Positions 46,966 to 61,774 of a DNA stretch of 64,000 nt are shown here, in pieces. The position numbers and the translations under genes were made by a program. Source of the stretch: Atrichornis clamosus (lineage: Eukaryota > Chordata > Aves > Passeriformes > Menuridae). The notes under the pieces are model-generated. The model was not told the origin of the DNA, made no database searches, and saw nothing but the letters and a program-made list of their open reading frames with translations. Location of the stretch: contig WBMZ01011729.1 of NCBI GenBank assembly GCA_013400975.1, positions 62,001-126,000 on the forward strand. The letters are read 5' to 3'. Every line of letters begins with the position of its first letter. Within the stretch, counting starts at the first letter, position 1.

Positions 46966-49900
46966 TATGTGCCATTCCTCAGAAATATGGCAGGACAAAC
47001 AATGCTGTGTGTGCAAGATGGGAATTGTTCCCTCCACCCTTCAGCATCACTTCATATCTGTCTACACAGAATTTCAACAGCTGTTCTGTATTATGGGGTC
47101 CTTTTACAACTCATTACAGCCTGCTTCAGTTATTACACCCTGAACACCATGGTATCAGCAGTAAAACAATTAACAGGGTAGCTTTTTAATGACACTGATA
47201 CTGATGAATAGTCTGGGTGTCAAACTACTTACTTTCAAGCATGCTCAACCCCAGATATATACAAGAAGCCTAACTAAACAGTTCTGGTCTCCTGATCTCT
47301 TCTAAATTTTTAAGGGTAAGAGGGTAAGAAATGCTGTGCCAACTTGTGTTCATGCTGGAAGTTGAGTATTTCTACATAAACAATGAGGCTTTGACTCAAG
47401 GGTTTTATTCCCCTTTCTTTCGGTAAAACATAGAGAGCATTTTAGATGCTTACTTTTCTTTTTTTCCCCAATCAGAACACTCTCTATTGTATATATCACT
47501 GAGGTATAAATAGAGCCATACAAACAGTGGTTGCTGCTACATTAACTTCTTCGAGATGAATTTGTAAGATGTCTGTTTTATGGATATCAGATGACTGCAC
47601 AGTGACTTGCTTAGAAAGTCACAAAGCCAAGAAAACTGCGATTTTAAATGTGTTTTTTCAACCATTAATAAAGATGTTTAGTTTAAGATTCTAATGAAAG
47701 TATGGACCCCTGCAAATGCAAAGCTAACGTCCTACACAGTGGAGTCCTGCTGGCAGAGCACCAGCCCTGGAAAGCACTTGAAACATGTGCTGTGATAACT
47801 CAAAAATGTTGTCATTCCATTACAGAGAGAAATTTCCTATAGAAGACATTCACTGTGAGTTAATGAACTGATTTAAGCTATCTAATCCTCACACAGGAAA
47901 CTTTCAGTTCTTATACCTCAGTCCAACATAGCTAGCCTTCACTGTTTTATGGTAAGTCTTAAATCTGCAGGCAGTTTCTTGATTGCTAGACAGTGCTAAC
48001 CCAATGACAGATGTTTTAACTTTCACACACTGATTGATTTGAAAAGGTTTTCTTAAGCAACTTGATGGCAATAGTCTCATGGACGCTTCTTCAGGTGCAA
48101 GACAGAGGTGTATGAGCATCTCTACCCACACACCAGAGGGAATGACTTCTCTTCTACTTAATCTGTAACAGCTAAAAACCAACAGATGTTATGACAATGA
48201 TGCTGTCTTCCAATGCACTTTATGAAAAGCACAGTATTGTATAGTATCAAAGGCATCTTCATGCATACTCTGACCCTGCTTTTGACCTTTGAAGTTGACT
48301 TTTGAAATTGAAGTTCAGCCCAATATTAATGCTCAACTTGTTCCATATTAAAAGGTGCTTGTAAAAATGGGGTATAATCAGTTGGGAAAGTCAACAATCA
48401 TGTTGTTGTGTCACTTATTAGCCAGTATGCTGCAGCTATTACTCCCCCACATTTTCCAGCCAACTGTTAGGTTTGGTCTTATTTCACTGCACCATCAGTG
48501 CATCAGAAGTCCATCAGAATTTCATGGAGAAGATTTTGTTGAACAAATAAAACTGTTTCTTGTATGCAGGAGATGGGAGAAAATGGTGCTACCTACCTGA
48601 ATTGGGACAACTGTAGCCATAGGTGACTTAGGTGACTTTATTGCCATGTGGCACACACTAGAGATGGCTACAAATGTCTGTTAAATAAATTAACATGTCT
48701 TAGGGGGATTGAACAGCAAATTTTCCAGCTTAAGGAAACAAAACAGAAGACTATCTTAATGCATGTGGACACCATTAGGAAACACCAAGGAGCATAGGAA
48801 AAAAATTTCTCCCTACTTATTACCTCTTCTTTAAGAGATCAGACATAAGGGAGTCAAAGTCACTCTGTTTTCAGACATAAGGGAATAACCCATAATCAAA
48901 TTGACAGCAATAGCTCTTGAATGTATAACTGCAGGATTTAAGTGGCAGCTTGGAAACCCCTGTTTATTAGGTCATAGTTGCACTGTCAGACTCAGGTACA
49001 TTGAACTGAAGCAATTTCTTAGCATTACTATTTTGGTCAACTTAAGGAAGATCTTGCAATAGAAATAGGACAGTAGTAAGTACTATATAGTGGTGACTGC
49101 TGACCTAACAAGATGAATCATCTCTGTCTTCCCAAGAAAGAGCAGCAGAGACAAGACTTGGAATTTGATTGCATAGTATACATTACTTCTCATATGAGGG
49201 TCAGAGATCAACTCGCCTAAAGACATATGGTGAAAATATGCACTCTCCTCTCTGCAACAGAACTACTGCACATCACTTGTCTTCCAAATCAGACAGAAAA
49301 ACCAAGCACTGTCTTTCCATTGCAGTCACCTTCAGGGATTTCTCCTCTCATGTCACAGTTATGCAGGTAGCTTCCTAAAGGATAAATCACTGCAGTCCAT
49401 ATGAGGAGTGAGGAGGAAAGCACTGCTTCCTTATTTCCTTCAGTCTTAGCAACAAAAGAACGGGTGCTGAGACTTTATCAATTATTTATGCAGCTGCCAT
49501 TACTTCTTCTGCTCTTTATTCCCCAGGTTGAAATACTTCTCTCTCTGGACCAAACTCCATCTTCAATTATTCATTCCATTGGGCACATTTTTTTCTCTTG
49601 CTCATTTAAATTCTTTTTTGTTTGTTTGTTTGACTTGAACTGCTGGAACAGTAGTGATTTGTAGATTAGATAATACCAAGTTTGAAATTTGCCAAGAGCA
49701 ATAGGTTGACCTGCAAAGTAAATCATCCAGATTTGGCAAGGAGGATGAGCAAAGAATATTGCAATGACTGCAGTGGGCTTTACATCATATCATAATCATG
49801 CTAGTCTGATCCATGTGAATAGCGAAACTTATAACAAATGCATAGCTAGCACAACTGAAGTACCAGTGCACTTTGCAGATTCATAAATTACAGTGACCTC

Positions 49901-52900
49901 TGCATATCTGTTGCAGCATATAAATCCCAGATAACCACACAAGCAACAAGTAAAATACCCAAAGAAATGTGCCAATCAGCTCCCAGTGCTAAGACTCCAG
50001 GCTTGAGTTCACTCTTTCATCTTCAGAAGAAATTTCTAATTTTGCTAAGAAATAGAATTAAAACTGAATCAGCTTTTTTGAAACTAGCTCTACAAGCATG
50101 TCCTCATTTCCAGCCTGACTTACACAATGCAGAGTACTCTAAATTACCAGAGAACTAAAGAAAAGGAGAGAAAGGGATTTTAGGTTCATTTTAAGTCTAC
50201 AAAATCTCCACATCTTTTCTGGAAATCTCTCTCTTTGACTCTTATACTGAATCTCTTATGCTTTTAAGGCCTCAGAATCATCATTTAGCCATCTTTTTGG
50301 AGGTTTCACATGCTATCATCAATATAATGGAAGTACAATTTTTTTTTAAAGCTCAGGAAATAATTTCTTGCTTTCCCACTTTTGCATGCAGCTTAAAAAA
50401 ATCTTGGGTTTTATATACAACCATTTTGTCTCCTATTTCCACTGGATAAGAAATTAAGTCAACTAAATGTGGAACCTGAAAGTTTTGAAGTGAGAGGAAA
50501 AAGCACCAAGAAAGCTAATTACTGTCATTACACAGACAGCTGTTGTGCAATGTTGATTATGGAGATAACAGAGGTAACACCATGCCTAAGGCTGAATCAA
50601 GTATTTAGCTTCAAAAGTGTGGATATTTTTACATGAAGTTCCTGAAAATTTAATATTTATTTAATATATATAAGCAAGCCTTCTTACATTATTAAAAAAA
50701 AAAAATTGAATCTGTCTGGAAGTCTCACTGTCTTAAAGACTTTTTTAGTGGTAACTTCTCACCATGCTGGATAGCAAACAAAGCAAATGTTTCTGTCTTC
50801 TGGTTAGTAGAGTATGATGATGTAGACCAGAAGTTACTTTCCCATCCAACGGTCAACAGGGTCCTATGACAACATACTAGAAGGGCTTAATCCCTGTTTT
50901 AGGATGATGAATTGTATCTCTGCCTTAGATTCACTGCACCCCGCAATCATGCATTTTCCAATGCTAAACACTGAGATAAATTGGCCAGATAACACATACC
51001 AACACTCAGATGACACACAGCCCTTTGTTGACAGAGCATTACTACTACACCCAGTGATTCAGTATTCAGAGAAGACCAATTACAAGATGAGAGAAGGCTG
51101 GTTGAAACTGAAGCTGAGGTAGGTGAAATGATGGTCACACCACAGCTCAGCAGCCTTATTTTTAAAAAACCATCTGCAGCTTCTGGCTGACAGCTGGAAC
51201 AGATCACCCTTCCCTTCTGACTGCCATGAGTATCTCCTAGGGAGAGGAAGGAGGGGGCCAGGGAGGAAGAAGTGCTGGTTGTATGGAACACAAAGTCTCA
51301 CATTCAGTCTGTTAAATAAATATCCGACACAAGCCTCATCAGCAATTCTTTGCTTTGTCTCTTCTATAAAACTGCATGTAATAATTAAAAATGAATGGAA
51401 AAAGCCACCCAGAAGGCAATCCACTGCATTTCTGCATCGACAAGGTGGGAAGAAAAATCATGAGAGCTATAAGGTGGCCTGGTAGAAGGTAATGAAAAAA
51501 TAAATATGCAGGGCGCCATGCAGAGACACAGAACGCAGAAAAACAAGACAAATTAATTGAAATGTTCACTAAGTGGTCCACATTCAAAATTGTTTCAACC
51601 ATTAATTCTGCAACAAAGCAACATTAGCCAAAAATTAAATGCATAGGGACTTTTACGTAAGTGTCAATCCTTCACAGAAAATAAGCCAAAACACACATAT
51701 GTTTTAAATTTACATCTGTTAAATTGCTTCTACTTCACACAGGTTTGATTCAAATATATCTATCTTTAGCTTGTATCCCAGATAGCTTTTTTATAAATTT
51801 CAGGATGTCATTAATACAGCTACTACTTTAAAGTTACTTTTATGTTAATATCCCATGTAACTAAAACTGCTTTACAAAAGATTCAGTTGGAACATCAGCA
51901 CATATCAAATGCCACAGACTAAGTGTATGACTATTAGCTTTCACCCTCACATAGCTTAGAGAAGTATTAAAAAAGACTCACTTCAAACACCAAAGCACAA
52001 CAAGCCTTGTAGATCCTGACAGGACTGATGTATTTTGTGTCACTCATTGATTACAGCTTAAACACTAGATTAGTCACTACCACTTGGAAATGTTTTTATT
52101 TAAGAGTCCTAAAGGTCTTGCTCATGCAACTAGTATCTTTCACTGTCAGATACTTTACCCAGTTGCACAGGGAAAACATCAGCAAAATACAGTACAACCT
52201 TATTTGATTATAGCAGCATTCATTTCTCATAAAAAAAGGAAAGAAATAAGACAGAAAAAATTCACGCTAAACCCTCAGTAGAACAGTGGGTATTTCTGAA
52301 ACTACCAGTGAAGGCAAAGGGCTATGAATGCAGTGCATCCATTTACTTTCACTTGATTTGCGATTCCATCTTTTCTTCACAGAGGAAGCAGGAGCTCATG
52401 GAGTAACTTCTTGGAGCTGCTGAGCCCAAGGCTATCAACAATAACAGCTCTGGGTTCTCAGTGTCTCCAGGAAACCATTTAATTTTGAGACTTCTTCCCC
52501 AGGCAGTGTCGAAGTATGTTGTATGGCTGTTTGCACATCTCCCCCTCCCCAGTGAGTCAGAGCCATCTCCACCCTAGTGGAGCTCAAGAGTAGCTACTTT
52601 TTTCAAGCTGCCACTTATGACAACTTCCCAAAATCACAGTGATGTGAATTAGGAAGGTTCTCCCTCTTCTCTGAGTTCCCCCCAGACAGTTATTCCTTCC
52701 TGCAGAGAGAGAAGGGTATTGGATGGATCTAACATGCCCGTGAAATACTACTGCAGGCAGCACTCTGTTTAACTGCTGCATGCTCTGAGAATGACCAATG
52801 GACATTTTGAACTCCATGTTGAGAAGAGAACACTATGCATTAATTATGTTCCTGTCAATTAACCACTGCTATGATTTCAGCGGATATACACTCAGGATCT

Positions 52901-53000
52901 ATTCATCTGTGAGGACTTTGGTGTTGTAGTTTCAGCTGCCCAGGAGAACAGCTGTCCCTTCAGCAAACCTCAAAAGACAGTCTCTTCTTCCCTTTTTAAT
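46966..53000. other. Non-coding background, no gene recognised
   Basis: This is AT-rich DNA. A 14-base string TCAGACATAAGGGA occurs twice, 35 bases apart, around 48840-48890. A poly-A run lies at about 50693-50704. Overlapping minus-strand frames of 114 codons (50947-51291 and 51080-51424) are in different frames, have no family resemblance and are probably chance. No transposon ends were recognised. Confidence 0.45.
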
Positions 53001-56000
53001 TTCATTCTGAAAATTTATTTCCAGTTATTCTGTGCATTGACAATACCCTTTCTATGCTGTTTGTTTATAGAAAGTGATATTACTCCTTTTGAAAAAACTG
53101 AAGGAGGAATCTGTGGAAATAAATATGCTGTGGCAGGGGACCACTTTGGAGCAAGCCTCCTTCACACAGGGCGAGCAGCTGTACAGGGAGCTCACTGAGG
53201 GAACAAGTCCTTCACAACTGCAAACCACCAGCAGGAAGCAGCCTCTGTGTAAGGAAGTGATTATGTATTTATATCCTTCACTGTGGCCAGTAAACAGAAT
53301 TAGTGTGACTTGGACCAAGTTTTAATTATACAGGAGCTTAATGATCTAAGCTGTTGTGGGAGGAGAGCGTGGGGGAAGAGAATGAAGGGTCAAAGTGCAT
53401 CTGTCTGTATTTTCTCCTTCCCTCTTCAGAAATGGCATTTACAAAGCTGCTTTTCTGGGTTTTTCAAGGTGTTTTCCCCCCCTCCCTTTTAGTCCAGGAG
53501 ATATTAGATTCATGACTGGCTCCTGAAGAAGTGAAAAGCAAGGAGATGCTCAGTCATATTTCAAAGCACAACTCCATACCAGCCTGTAAATCACTAGGCT
53601 TAAAACACCAGCAACCTCATCTTTTAACACACATCCTCAAACCTGCAAGGCAGGTGAAAAAATCCTCTCTAAAGGGCACCTGCCCACACTCTGTGAGCTG
53701 ACAGAGTTACTCTGTTGCCTTGACCAACAGCACAACTTGACTGTCTTAGGGAAGAACCAGCACTGATTCTATTACTGGCTGTTCTAATTAGAGCTCTCAG
53801 GGAGAATGGGGCAGTCCCTACCGGTCTGAAAGGAAACTAATCTCCTGCATACTTAACTTCAGGAACTGTAATAGGATTATATTTGACTCCTTATTTTTCC
53901 CACATTCTCACAAATCGGAATAAAACTGTAGCAAATTGTATTGAACATTACTGTTTCGTCTCAGCTACAAAAAAAAAAAGCTCTGAAAACCACGCAGGTT
54001 CACTCTGTTCTTTTGAACATTTTGATCCTTTCTGATTTTCTTTTGCATAGAGGGAATACTCCATGAAAATACCCAACACTTAGCTCACCTAGGGATTCCC
54101 CTCAGTTCATCTGTTGCACCTAGCATGCTAGGGAAATAAGAACACTTGCACTATAAAACTCATGTTTTGCATTTCCAAATGTAGTTAAAGTCAAGGCCTT
54201 GGCTGGTCTTCCTAGGCAAATGGAGGGCCGGTATAGGTTCAGATCTTACAAAAAAGTTAATTTACAGGGATTTCATTATCCCCTGCCATTCACTTTGAGT
54301 CTGGAAATAAGTAAAGAGAACTAGAATACATGCTAAAGTAGTTAAACTTAGAGGCTCCTATTTTCAGTCATAAACACTGATATGTCTTTTTTTGTTTTGT
54401 TTTTCAAGTGCTAATTGCTACACCAACCTTCCAACATTACTCCGAACTGACAGAGTACACATCACTATCATAAACAAAAAACAGTGCCACCACATTAAAA
54501 AAAGAGTCCTGGCACCCACTACTTGCACAAAAATAAATGCTTTTATGCAAGTAGTTTGCAATTCCCCAGGAAAAAGACAAAGGTGATCAACATCATTATG
54601 CCAATAGTGATGCTGAAAAGCACCCTAACAAAAAAGGTGATCTGAAATGTGACTTTAAGACAAAGAACATATTTTCTTTTACACATGGACTGAGTATTGA
54701 GATGACTATAAACAGAAAAGTACAGCACAAAAAATTGATATTTACTGCCAACCTCTTCCATCAGTGGAGCTCATTATGACTCCGACTAATAAGCCTCCCT
54801 GTCAGCAGGGGTAAACCACTGCTCTGTCAGCTCAATTCCCAATCACCTGACCAGAGAACCATCCTGCAATCAATCAACTCTGTCAGGACAAAGGCACCAA
54901 GTTAACAGATGGAGGGGGATTTGAGTTGTATCAATTAGCCCCATGAATGCTCAATTAGAGAAATTTCAAAACAGAATTGAATTACTGTTCACCTATGCTT
55001 GTGCTGAGAGGATACACACTTAAGTACTTGCAAGCAATATGCAGAGCACAGATGTGTAGGCAAGGCATTGGTGCATAGCTCAGGTAAGATTTAACAGCTG
55101 CAATTACAAAGCAGCTATTCAAGCAGGTAAGTGCTCCTCACCCAGTGCTGAGACTGCAGAACACAGATTCATGACTCCTAAATCAATTTATCAAAGGTGT
55201 GGTTTTCTGTTCAAAACAGCTGGTTTTCAGCTTAACAAAGAGTATCAGCCTATGTGGTTAAAGCAACCTTAAAACTCAAGTTACCTTTTTTAATGTAAAG
55301 AGATTGATTAGAAAGCAAAATAAGGCATTTATACTATCAAGCAGCTAGTATTATGTTGATAATCCATCTGATCATCATTTAAGGGATGATCAGCCGTATT
55401 CAAGTGCCAAGTGAAGAAAAAATCAGGTTACCACACTTGAAATCACAGTCCCATACATCATCATCTGTGAGTCGGCTACCATAGAAACCCAAGTCTTGTT
55501 CAGTGTGATAAAGTTTGGCACAGCAAAAACCTGTTTCTCTATGCCCAAAGATAAAAAAATGAAATATCTAAAATAAATCAGAGAAAGTGTTTTATTCTGT
55601 AAGAAGATATCTACCATTTTAAGCCAAACTTCTGCAGTTTATCATTCTGAACTAGAAATCTATTGCCATTCAATTGGCTTTCCTTTGGGCTATACTGTTG
55701 ATAAAGATAATTTGTGAATGTGCTAAGTACTGTCTCTGCAGATTCCAGTTTCTTCACAAACTGAAGCAACAGAAGAGATCACCACTTATTCACCTAGCAT
55801 AAGTGCCACACCAAGAAGTCACACTTTAGATTTCAAGGAAAGGATATTCTTTTAAAAACCCACACAATTTACAGGTTACCTCCTTTCATAAGGCACAGAG
55901 ATTTACCTTCTTAAAGGTGTTGTTGCATATATTTACACAGAAGCCATACAACAGAAAACAATGTTATCAGTTCCAAATGTCAATTATTCTCATGACACCA

Positions 56001-59000
56001 CAGTACAAAAACATGATTCAAACCCGATATTCTTTGCTCCCTGACAAGCTCATATAAGACCATGTGCTGGCATATGCATAGGGGTTATGCGCTGTCTCTA
56101 ACTCAATTGTACTTTTGCATCAAGAACAGGGTTTTCAGAGGTTTCATTCTTGCATGTAACACTGCTGATTCAAATCTGGAGGGCAATGCTTCAACACAAA
56201 GCAGGCAGCAATGTGTACATCTGGGACTTACTATATTTCATGACTCCCATTCAGCTTCAGTGAATGACAGTCTAAAATGTCGCAGTCACATGGAAAAACA
56301 CTATGATGAGAGAGCTAGAGAGCTACAAAATGGATTGCTTCCTAACATGCAAAGGGTTTTTACAACAGAAAGTCCCAAAGTGAGTTAATTAACTCTGCAG
56401 TTGTAAGCAACAGTTGACCAATATTTTCAAACTATCGATATGGAGTCAAAATGAAAGTTTTAATTTACACATTTGTAAGGTTCTAGACCTTCATTCAAAT
56501 GCAAACAACATGCACTGACCTTGTGTAAAACAAAACATACTTGTGTATTCTGTGCCTTCTGGCTAGAATACTGCTACATGTGCCCACTTCACAGTCCAGC
56601 AGTGTGACTGGAACACAGGCAGCTTATTTCAAATGAAATTGAAACAATAGTTAGGAGGTGAGGAGAAAGAACTTACTGAGCAGAAAAGAGCATTTACCTA
56701 CAAATAACTTTTTAAACATGCAACTCTGCTCAAGAGGCTTAAAAAATAGAGTCACTCAACTCTGAATGTTGAATAAGGAAGAAAAACCAAAGGCTATTTG
56801 AAGAGAGATCCTCTTCCATTTCCTGCTAAAACTATGCTATTTGCAATGAAGTGGAAAACTCCGTAGTACATAAGATGGGAGACCTGGAAAATGTGACTAT
56901 GCTTTCAGAATACTAATCCAAATTATTTTAGGCAGCATTTTTAATACAAGAAATAGAGATTAAAAGCAGGCTAGTGTAAAGATTACAGGGTTTTTTGACA
57001 TCTCATCTTTTGTATGTGTATGAATGAAGCAATTTTCTAATTTCAAAAGTTTTATTGTAACACTTCAAACAAAAAATTTTGCTTTCCAGGAGAACAAGTG
57101 TGAGAGCATTAAGAACTTGACTTTCCTTTACAGAACCTATTCACCAAACTGAAACTTCACTCTCCTAAACAGTTTGCTCTGAACAACACAAGTTACTTTG
57201 ACTCTCTGTTAAGGCCACCTGACATGCAGGGCCAGATGCCCACAGCCAGCAGGAACAAAGGATGTGGCACAGGTTAAAACACCAAACAGAGAAAGAGGAT
57301 GGGATGAGAAACAGGACATCACTGGGAGTAGGGCTCAGTTCTGGGAAAGAAGCACCCAGTCAGATCATCTCAAGATAAAAGCCAGTAAAACAAAGACAAA
57401 ACCAACCATTAAACTATGCACTGTCAATGCCACTGCACACTTATCTAGTTACACAGGATCCACAGAATCAGGGAAGTTGTCCAGCACATGAAGTGTTTAC
57501 ACTGCAGGCTTTTTCCATTACTTTTCCTTTAAGCTGAAGGAGAGCTGGAAACTACTAAAGTCAGGAGGACTGAAATTTTTATGAGTACTACCCATATAGT
57601 GTGGGTCTTTTGATGTCAGCAGAACAGTATTTTCCAGGAAAGGAGTTTCAGACAGTTAGTCACTGGTGATAGTGCAGGATAACAGGCTAATTACAGCACT
57701 ATTTCTGGACAGCAACTTTCCATCTCCTTATAGAGCCCTGTAATGAGACAGCTGGCACCGTTTTTAAGGTACCTAAGGTGAGAGAAGATAGCTGTTATGT
57801 GCTGCCCCTACAAGCACAACAAATATCACAGGGGCCTTGGAAATTGTGATTAAGAAAGAACCAGAGTAAACTTCTGTAAATTTTTTAAAGAGTTTTTTTA
57901 TTTGCAACCCATGTTTTCAGCATGAATCCCCGCTTTTGACAATTATGCTTTGAGAATTTCACAATACAAGGGAGAAAAAAATGAGCATGATATGCTACAT
58001 AACTTATCGCCAATCAGGTACTGATCAAACTGCAGAGTCAACTTGCTAAAAGTAATAAACCAGCAAAATTTCACATGAAAAAATGAATCACTGCATTTTA
58101 ACACTTATCGGCATGGAAAAGAGACCATTCTGACTTTCACTCAGTTAAAGAATCCAAATATTTGTGTAGGTTTTCCATTAATTTCAAGTACATAAACTAC
58201 CATACAAGATGTGCACTGAAATACCTCATTGAATTGGAAACTCAACTCCTGACAAATTGGTAATATTTGTTTCTCTTCCTCATGAGCTGCTCAGAGCTTC
58301 TTCCTGCCATCTTTTTCCAACTCCACGCTGCTTTTTTAATACCAGTTCTCTACTGAGTGCTTACTCACAGGTTTCTATCAGGTTCATGACTGTACAGCAT
58401 CCTGAATGTAGGGTGTTAATTGAAGTATGAATCTATCAGTTAAACATCAATGTTATTTTAAACTCATTGTACAGCTATTACAGCAGAATGATACGCAGGT
58501 CACCCAGCAAAAAGATAAGAAAATGTCACATGGGGTTTCTTACAAAGCTGCAATTTTAAGAACAAAAAAATCCCCCATAAAACTGCTTGGCTCACATCTA
58601 CAGAAATGTGAACCTGCTTACAGAAGGCTTTGACCTGACTCATGGAGAACACTTAATCCAGTGCTGGGAGAGCTCAGGTTCTCCCACTTCAGCTGCTCAC
58701 AGCTCAACTTGCAGCTTCTTACCAAGAGAAACAGGAGTTTCTCCCATCCCCTCTGTGACACATTGCAGTAGTACCAGCTCAGGATCACATTTACTGTCTC
58801 AATTTTATAACATAAAGCACTCTCCCCTTCAGTCTTGCCAGGATATCTTCAGATATAGGAATCTAGGCTCTTCCTCTTTTCTTTCACCAGTAAGATGACA
58901 GCAATTCTACTTTTTCCTCTGTACACACACTTCCCTCATGAATTTTAAGAGGTTCTTAAGAAACAAGAAATATCCAAACCAAACAAAAAGTTTGGTCTTT

Positions 59001-59399
59001 ACTCAGCTGGTGCTCTGCAGACTGTAGAAATTTGCTTTCATAAGTCATCTTCAACTCATAATGAAACACCTTACCTATAGCTGGTTTGTTTATACTTGTG
59101 TTGTTCAAGGAGTAAGTTAGCAGCGTGCTGAAAGTAGGCTTTAATGAAAATGCACCACAAGGACCTCTGAAATGTAGCAGTTACTTGGCTGTAGGAAGGA
59201 GGGTCTTTGTTAAGAATTCAGTATATTAAAAGAAAAGAACATCTTACCTGTTGGCTACCTGCTGGCCTTACTGGTGGCTGCATTATGGAGGAAGGTGCAC
59301 CCAGGATAACAAAGGAAAAATGTAAATCCATTTCCTTTAAACAATCTGGAGTGCATTGCAGGATAACCCTGGTCTGCCAGGGCCTTGAGTGCACTGATA
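53001..59399. other. Non-coding background, no gene recognised
   Basis: This is AT-rich DNA. Opposed frames at 53052-53318 (minus) and 53074-53325 (plus) cover the same bases, and neither resembles a protein family. The longest frame, 56062-56388 (plus, 108 codons), is also unrecognised. A (TTTTG)n-like patch occurs near 54388-54403. A GC-richer patch at 58620-58760 is unidentified. Confidence 0.45.
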
Positions 59400-59890
59400 C
59401 ACCATAAATAGCTGTGACCAGCATCACCTGAGGCCGCTCCTGCACCCTTCAGCCCAGGAGGGCTATTCAAGGTCAGCCCTAGGCCTTCACTCCTCGCCTG
59501 GGCTGGGATAGAGGAATGCTCTTCTCCACAGTCTTGTCTGGCCGTGGAAGACCCTTAACTTAGGCCCTGACCCACAGACTGGCTTCCTGGCTTGATCAGC
59601 CTAGCCTTATTGCTACGGACCTGTTGATCACTGGACCTAATCCTAACCCTGATTTATGGATTGACTTCCTGGCTTGACTTCAGTCTGCCTAAGGCCATGA
59701 CATTGTCTCATGATCCAAACCCTTGGTAGGACTTGGTCACCACCTACAGACCTATCCTGCTTGGCTATTGTGGGTACTGGAGGGTGGGCTGGGACTAGTG
59801 AGGCCTTTGTCCTGCTAGACCAGGGATCACCCTCAACTTCCATCTCCCCATCCCTTAGGGAGCAACCCTGATCTTGACACAGTCTGTGAG
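59400..59890. mobile_element. Unidentified GC-richer repeat-like block
   Basis: This block is richer in G and C than its flanks and contains a diverged internal duplication. A block CCCTGACCCACAGACTGGCT (from 59565) and CCCTGATTTATGGATTGACT (from 59647), each followed by TCCTGGCTTGA, recur at an 82-base offset. Words of this kind are frequent in LTRs of avian endogenous retroviruses, so an ERV origin is plausible, but no ends, target duplication or coding trace were found. Open frames on the minus strand (59643-59918) look like composition effects. Confidence 0.35.
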
Positions 59891-61774
59891 CACAACACAG
59901 AATGATTAATAGATGCAAAGCCTACATTTAGAAAGGCAATCAAAAGACGATTTGCTGCCAAAATACTCTGTTTTGGGAGAGTAAACCACAGGGGCTGAGA
60001 GTCCTTTGCCTGCATATATCCATTCTTTCTTTAAGTTCAGCATTCCCCTTGTTCATCACATGTCTAATCTTTGTGTGTGTTAGATATATTTGGTTTAATT
60101 TTTTGAAGACAGCAACCAACTAAAATACTTTAGAAGATCACGACACCAAAAGTCACACTCATTCATGCTGAGTTCAATGCCCAAACTCTGTTTTAGTCAC
60201 AGACCATATTACCTGTAGTGCAATACAAACAACCTGCTGTAGCTTACCTAGCATACCTTCAGCTGACATGTTCCTGGAATTCGACCTTTCTGTCCTGCAC
60301 CAGGATTAAAACAAATTATTTTACTAATGACTCCACTGGGAAGGAAAGTCAATGGATGAGAATTACATAGAATTTAACTTTATTTGGAGACGCTGAAGAA
60401 AAGTGATACATATGCAGTTGGTTTTAGATTAAATTATGGCAGTAGTTGCTTTTCACTTCTGCTGTTGTCAAAGTGCATAACAAATTAGGGAGAGACATCT
60501 CTCCCACAGGTGAAGAGGATAGCATCATGAGAATGGAAATAAGTAGAATTCATATGCAATTAATAGTTTTATCACTTTAAAGGAGAAGTAATGAACAATT
60601 TATTTCAAAACACCAAAGGGAGAGTTACTTCTACAGACTTCAGGGAACACTTGTTATAACCAGAAATAAGATTTTCATGATATGTCAGATCATCAATCAC
60701 TGTCTTACTAGTGCAACTGCCAAGAGACCTTGACTTGTACAAATGACCACACAGGAGTTTTAAATAAGGCATATAAATCTGAAAGATATAATATTTTCTT
60801 AAAATAAGGAACATTTATTTGTACATTTAGAGCTATAATGGATTCCTGAAAAAGAAAACAATTATAATTTTTGGAAGTATATTTCAGGTTAAATTTAGGG
60901 AGCAGGTTGGCTTGAGGTGCAAACACATAACAGTAACTCAAAAAAATATTTTTAACTGGTTTACCCTTTCCCACGGGCAGATTGTAATGCCTACCTGTTT
61001 AGGGACTTTATAGTGAGCCTTATTAGACAAGTTAAGAAAGTGCTTGCCAATACCTGCATGAGAGTTGAACAAATGCAATTTATTGTCCATGACAATTTTA
61101 AAACAAAGGCCTTCCTTTCATGGCAAACAAACAAAACAAAACAAAATTTTAAAAAAAGTAAAAAAAAAAAAAACAAACAAAAGCTTCTATCCAGATGAAG
61201 TATACAAACATAGATCTTTTCACAACGTATTTTGAACTACTGTACATAACAAAAATTAATTTGGAAAAAAAAAGTGCTACATGTAGCAAATCTACGTATC
61301 AAACTATTAATTCTAGGGTAAAGACACTTCATTTAAAAAAATATATGTAGATTTTTTACAAATAGACTGCTTTTTAGATCAATAACCTCTGCTTCTTTTT
61401 ACCCTCATATTATGATTATTACAAAAATAAAAGATGTTATTTTGTACAATCTTTTCCTAGTTTAAACCTCATTACACAATATTATGAAGTCATAGTCCTG
61501 TTTTCCAAAAGAAGCCAGGAAAGACCTGACCACAGCAGAAAGAATCTTGGGATGTAGGGGGCACGGGGGAAACAAAATTACCAATCACTTAAATACTGCA
61601 AGAAAAACACGGGTAGTGAAGTGCACGCTGAGCAAAAGAAACAAGGCTTCTGTTTACCAATGAAGAAAAGAGTCATCTTCTGTTTCTTGTGTAATCTGTC
61701 AAATAAGAAATGTTTGATTTGGGCAACAACCAGCAGCAGAAGCAGAAAGAGTGCTACTGATCAGTGTCAAATCA
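59891..61774. other. Non-coding background, no gene recognised
   Basis: This is AT-rich DNA with short open frames only (at most 88 codons). No transposon ends or RNA genes were recognised. Confidence 0.5.
61124..61182. repeat. A-rich tract (CAAA)n-like
   Basis: Runs of CAAACAAACAAAACAAAAC followed by TTTTAAAAAAAG and a 13-base A-run, ending CAAACAAAAG. It is a low-complexity or decayed retroposon tail. Confidence 0.7.

Noticed and set aside
51080..51424. Minus-strand 114-codon frame, overlapping another 114-codon frame
   Set aside because: Different frames on the same strand, no family resemblance and no splice or promoter context.
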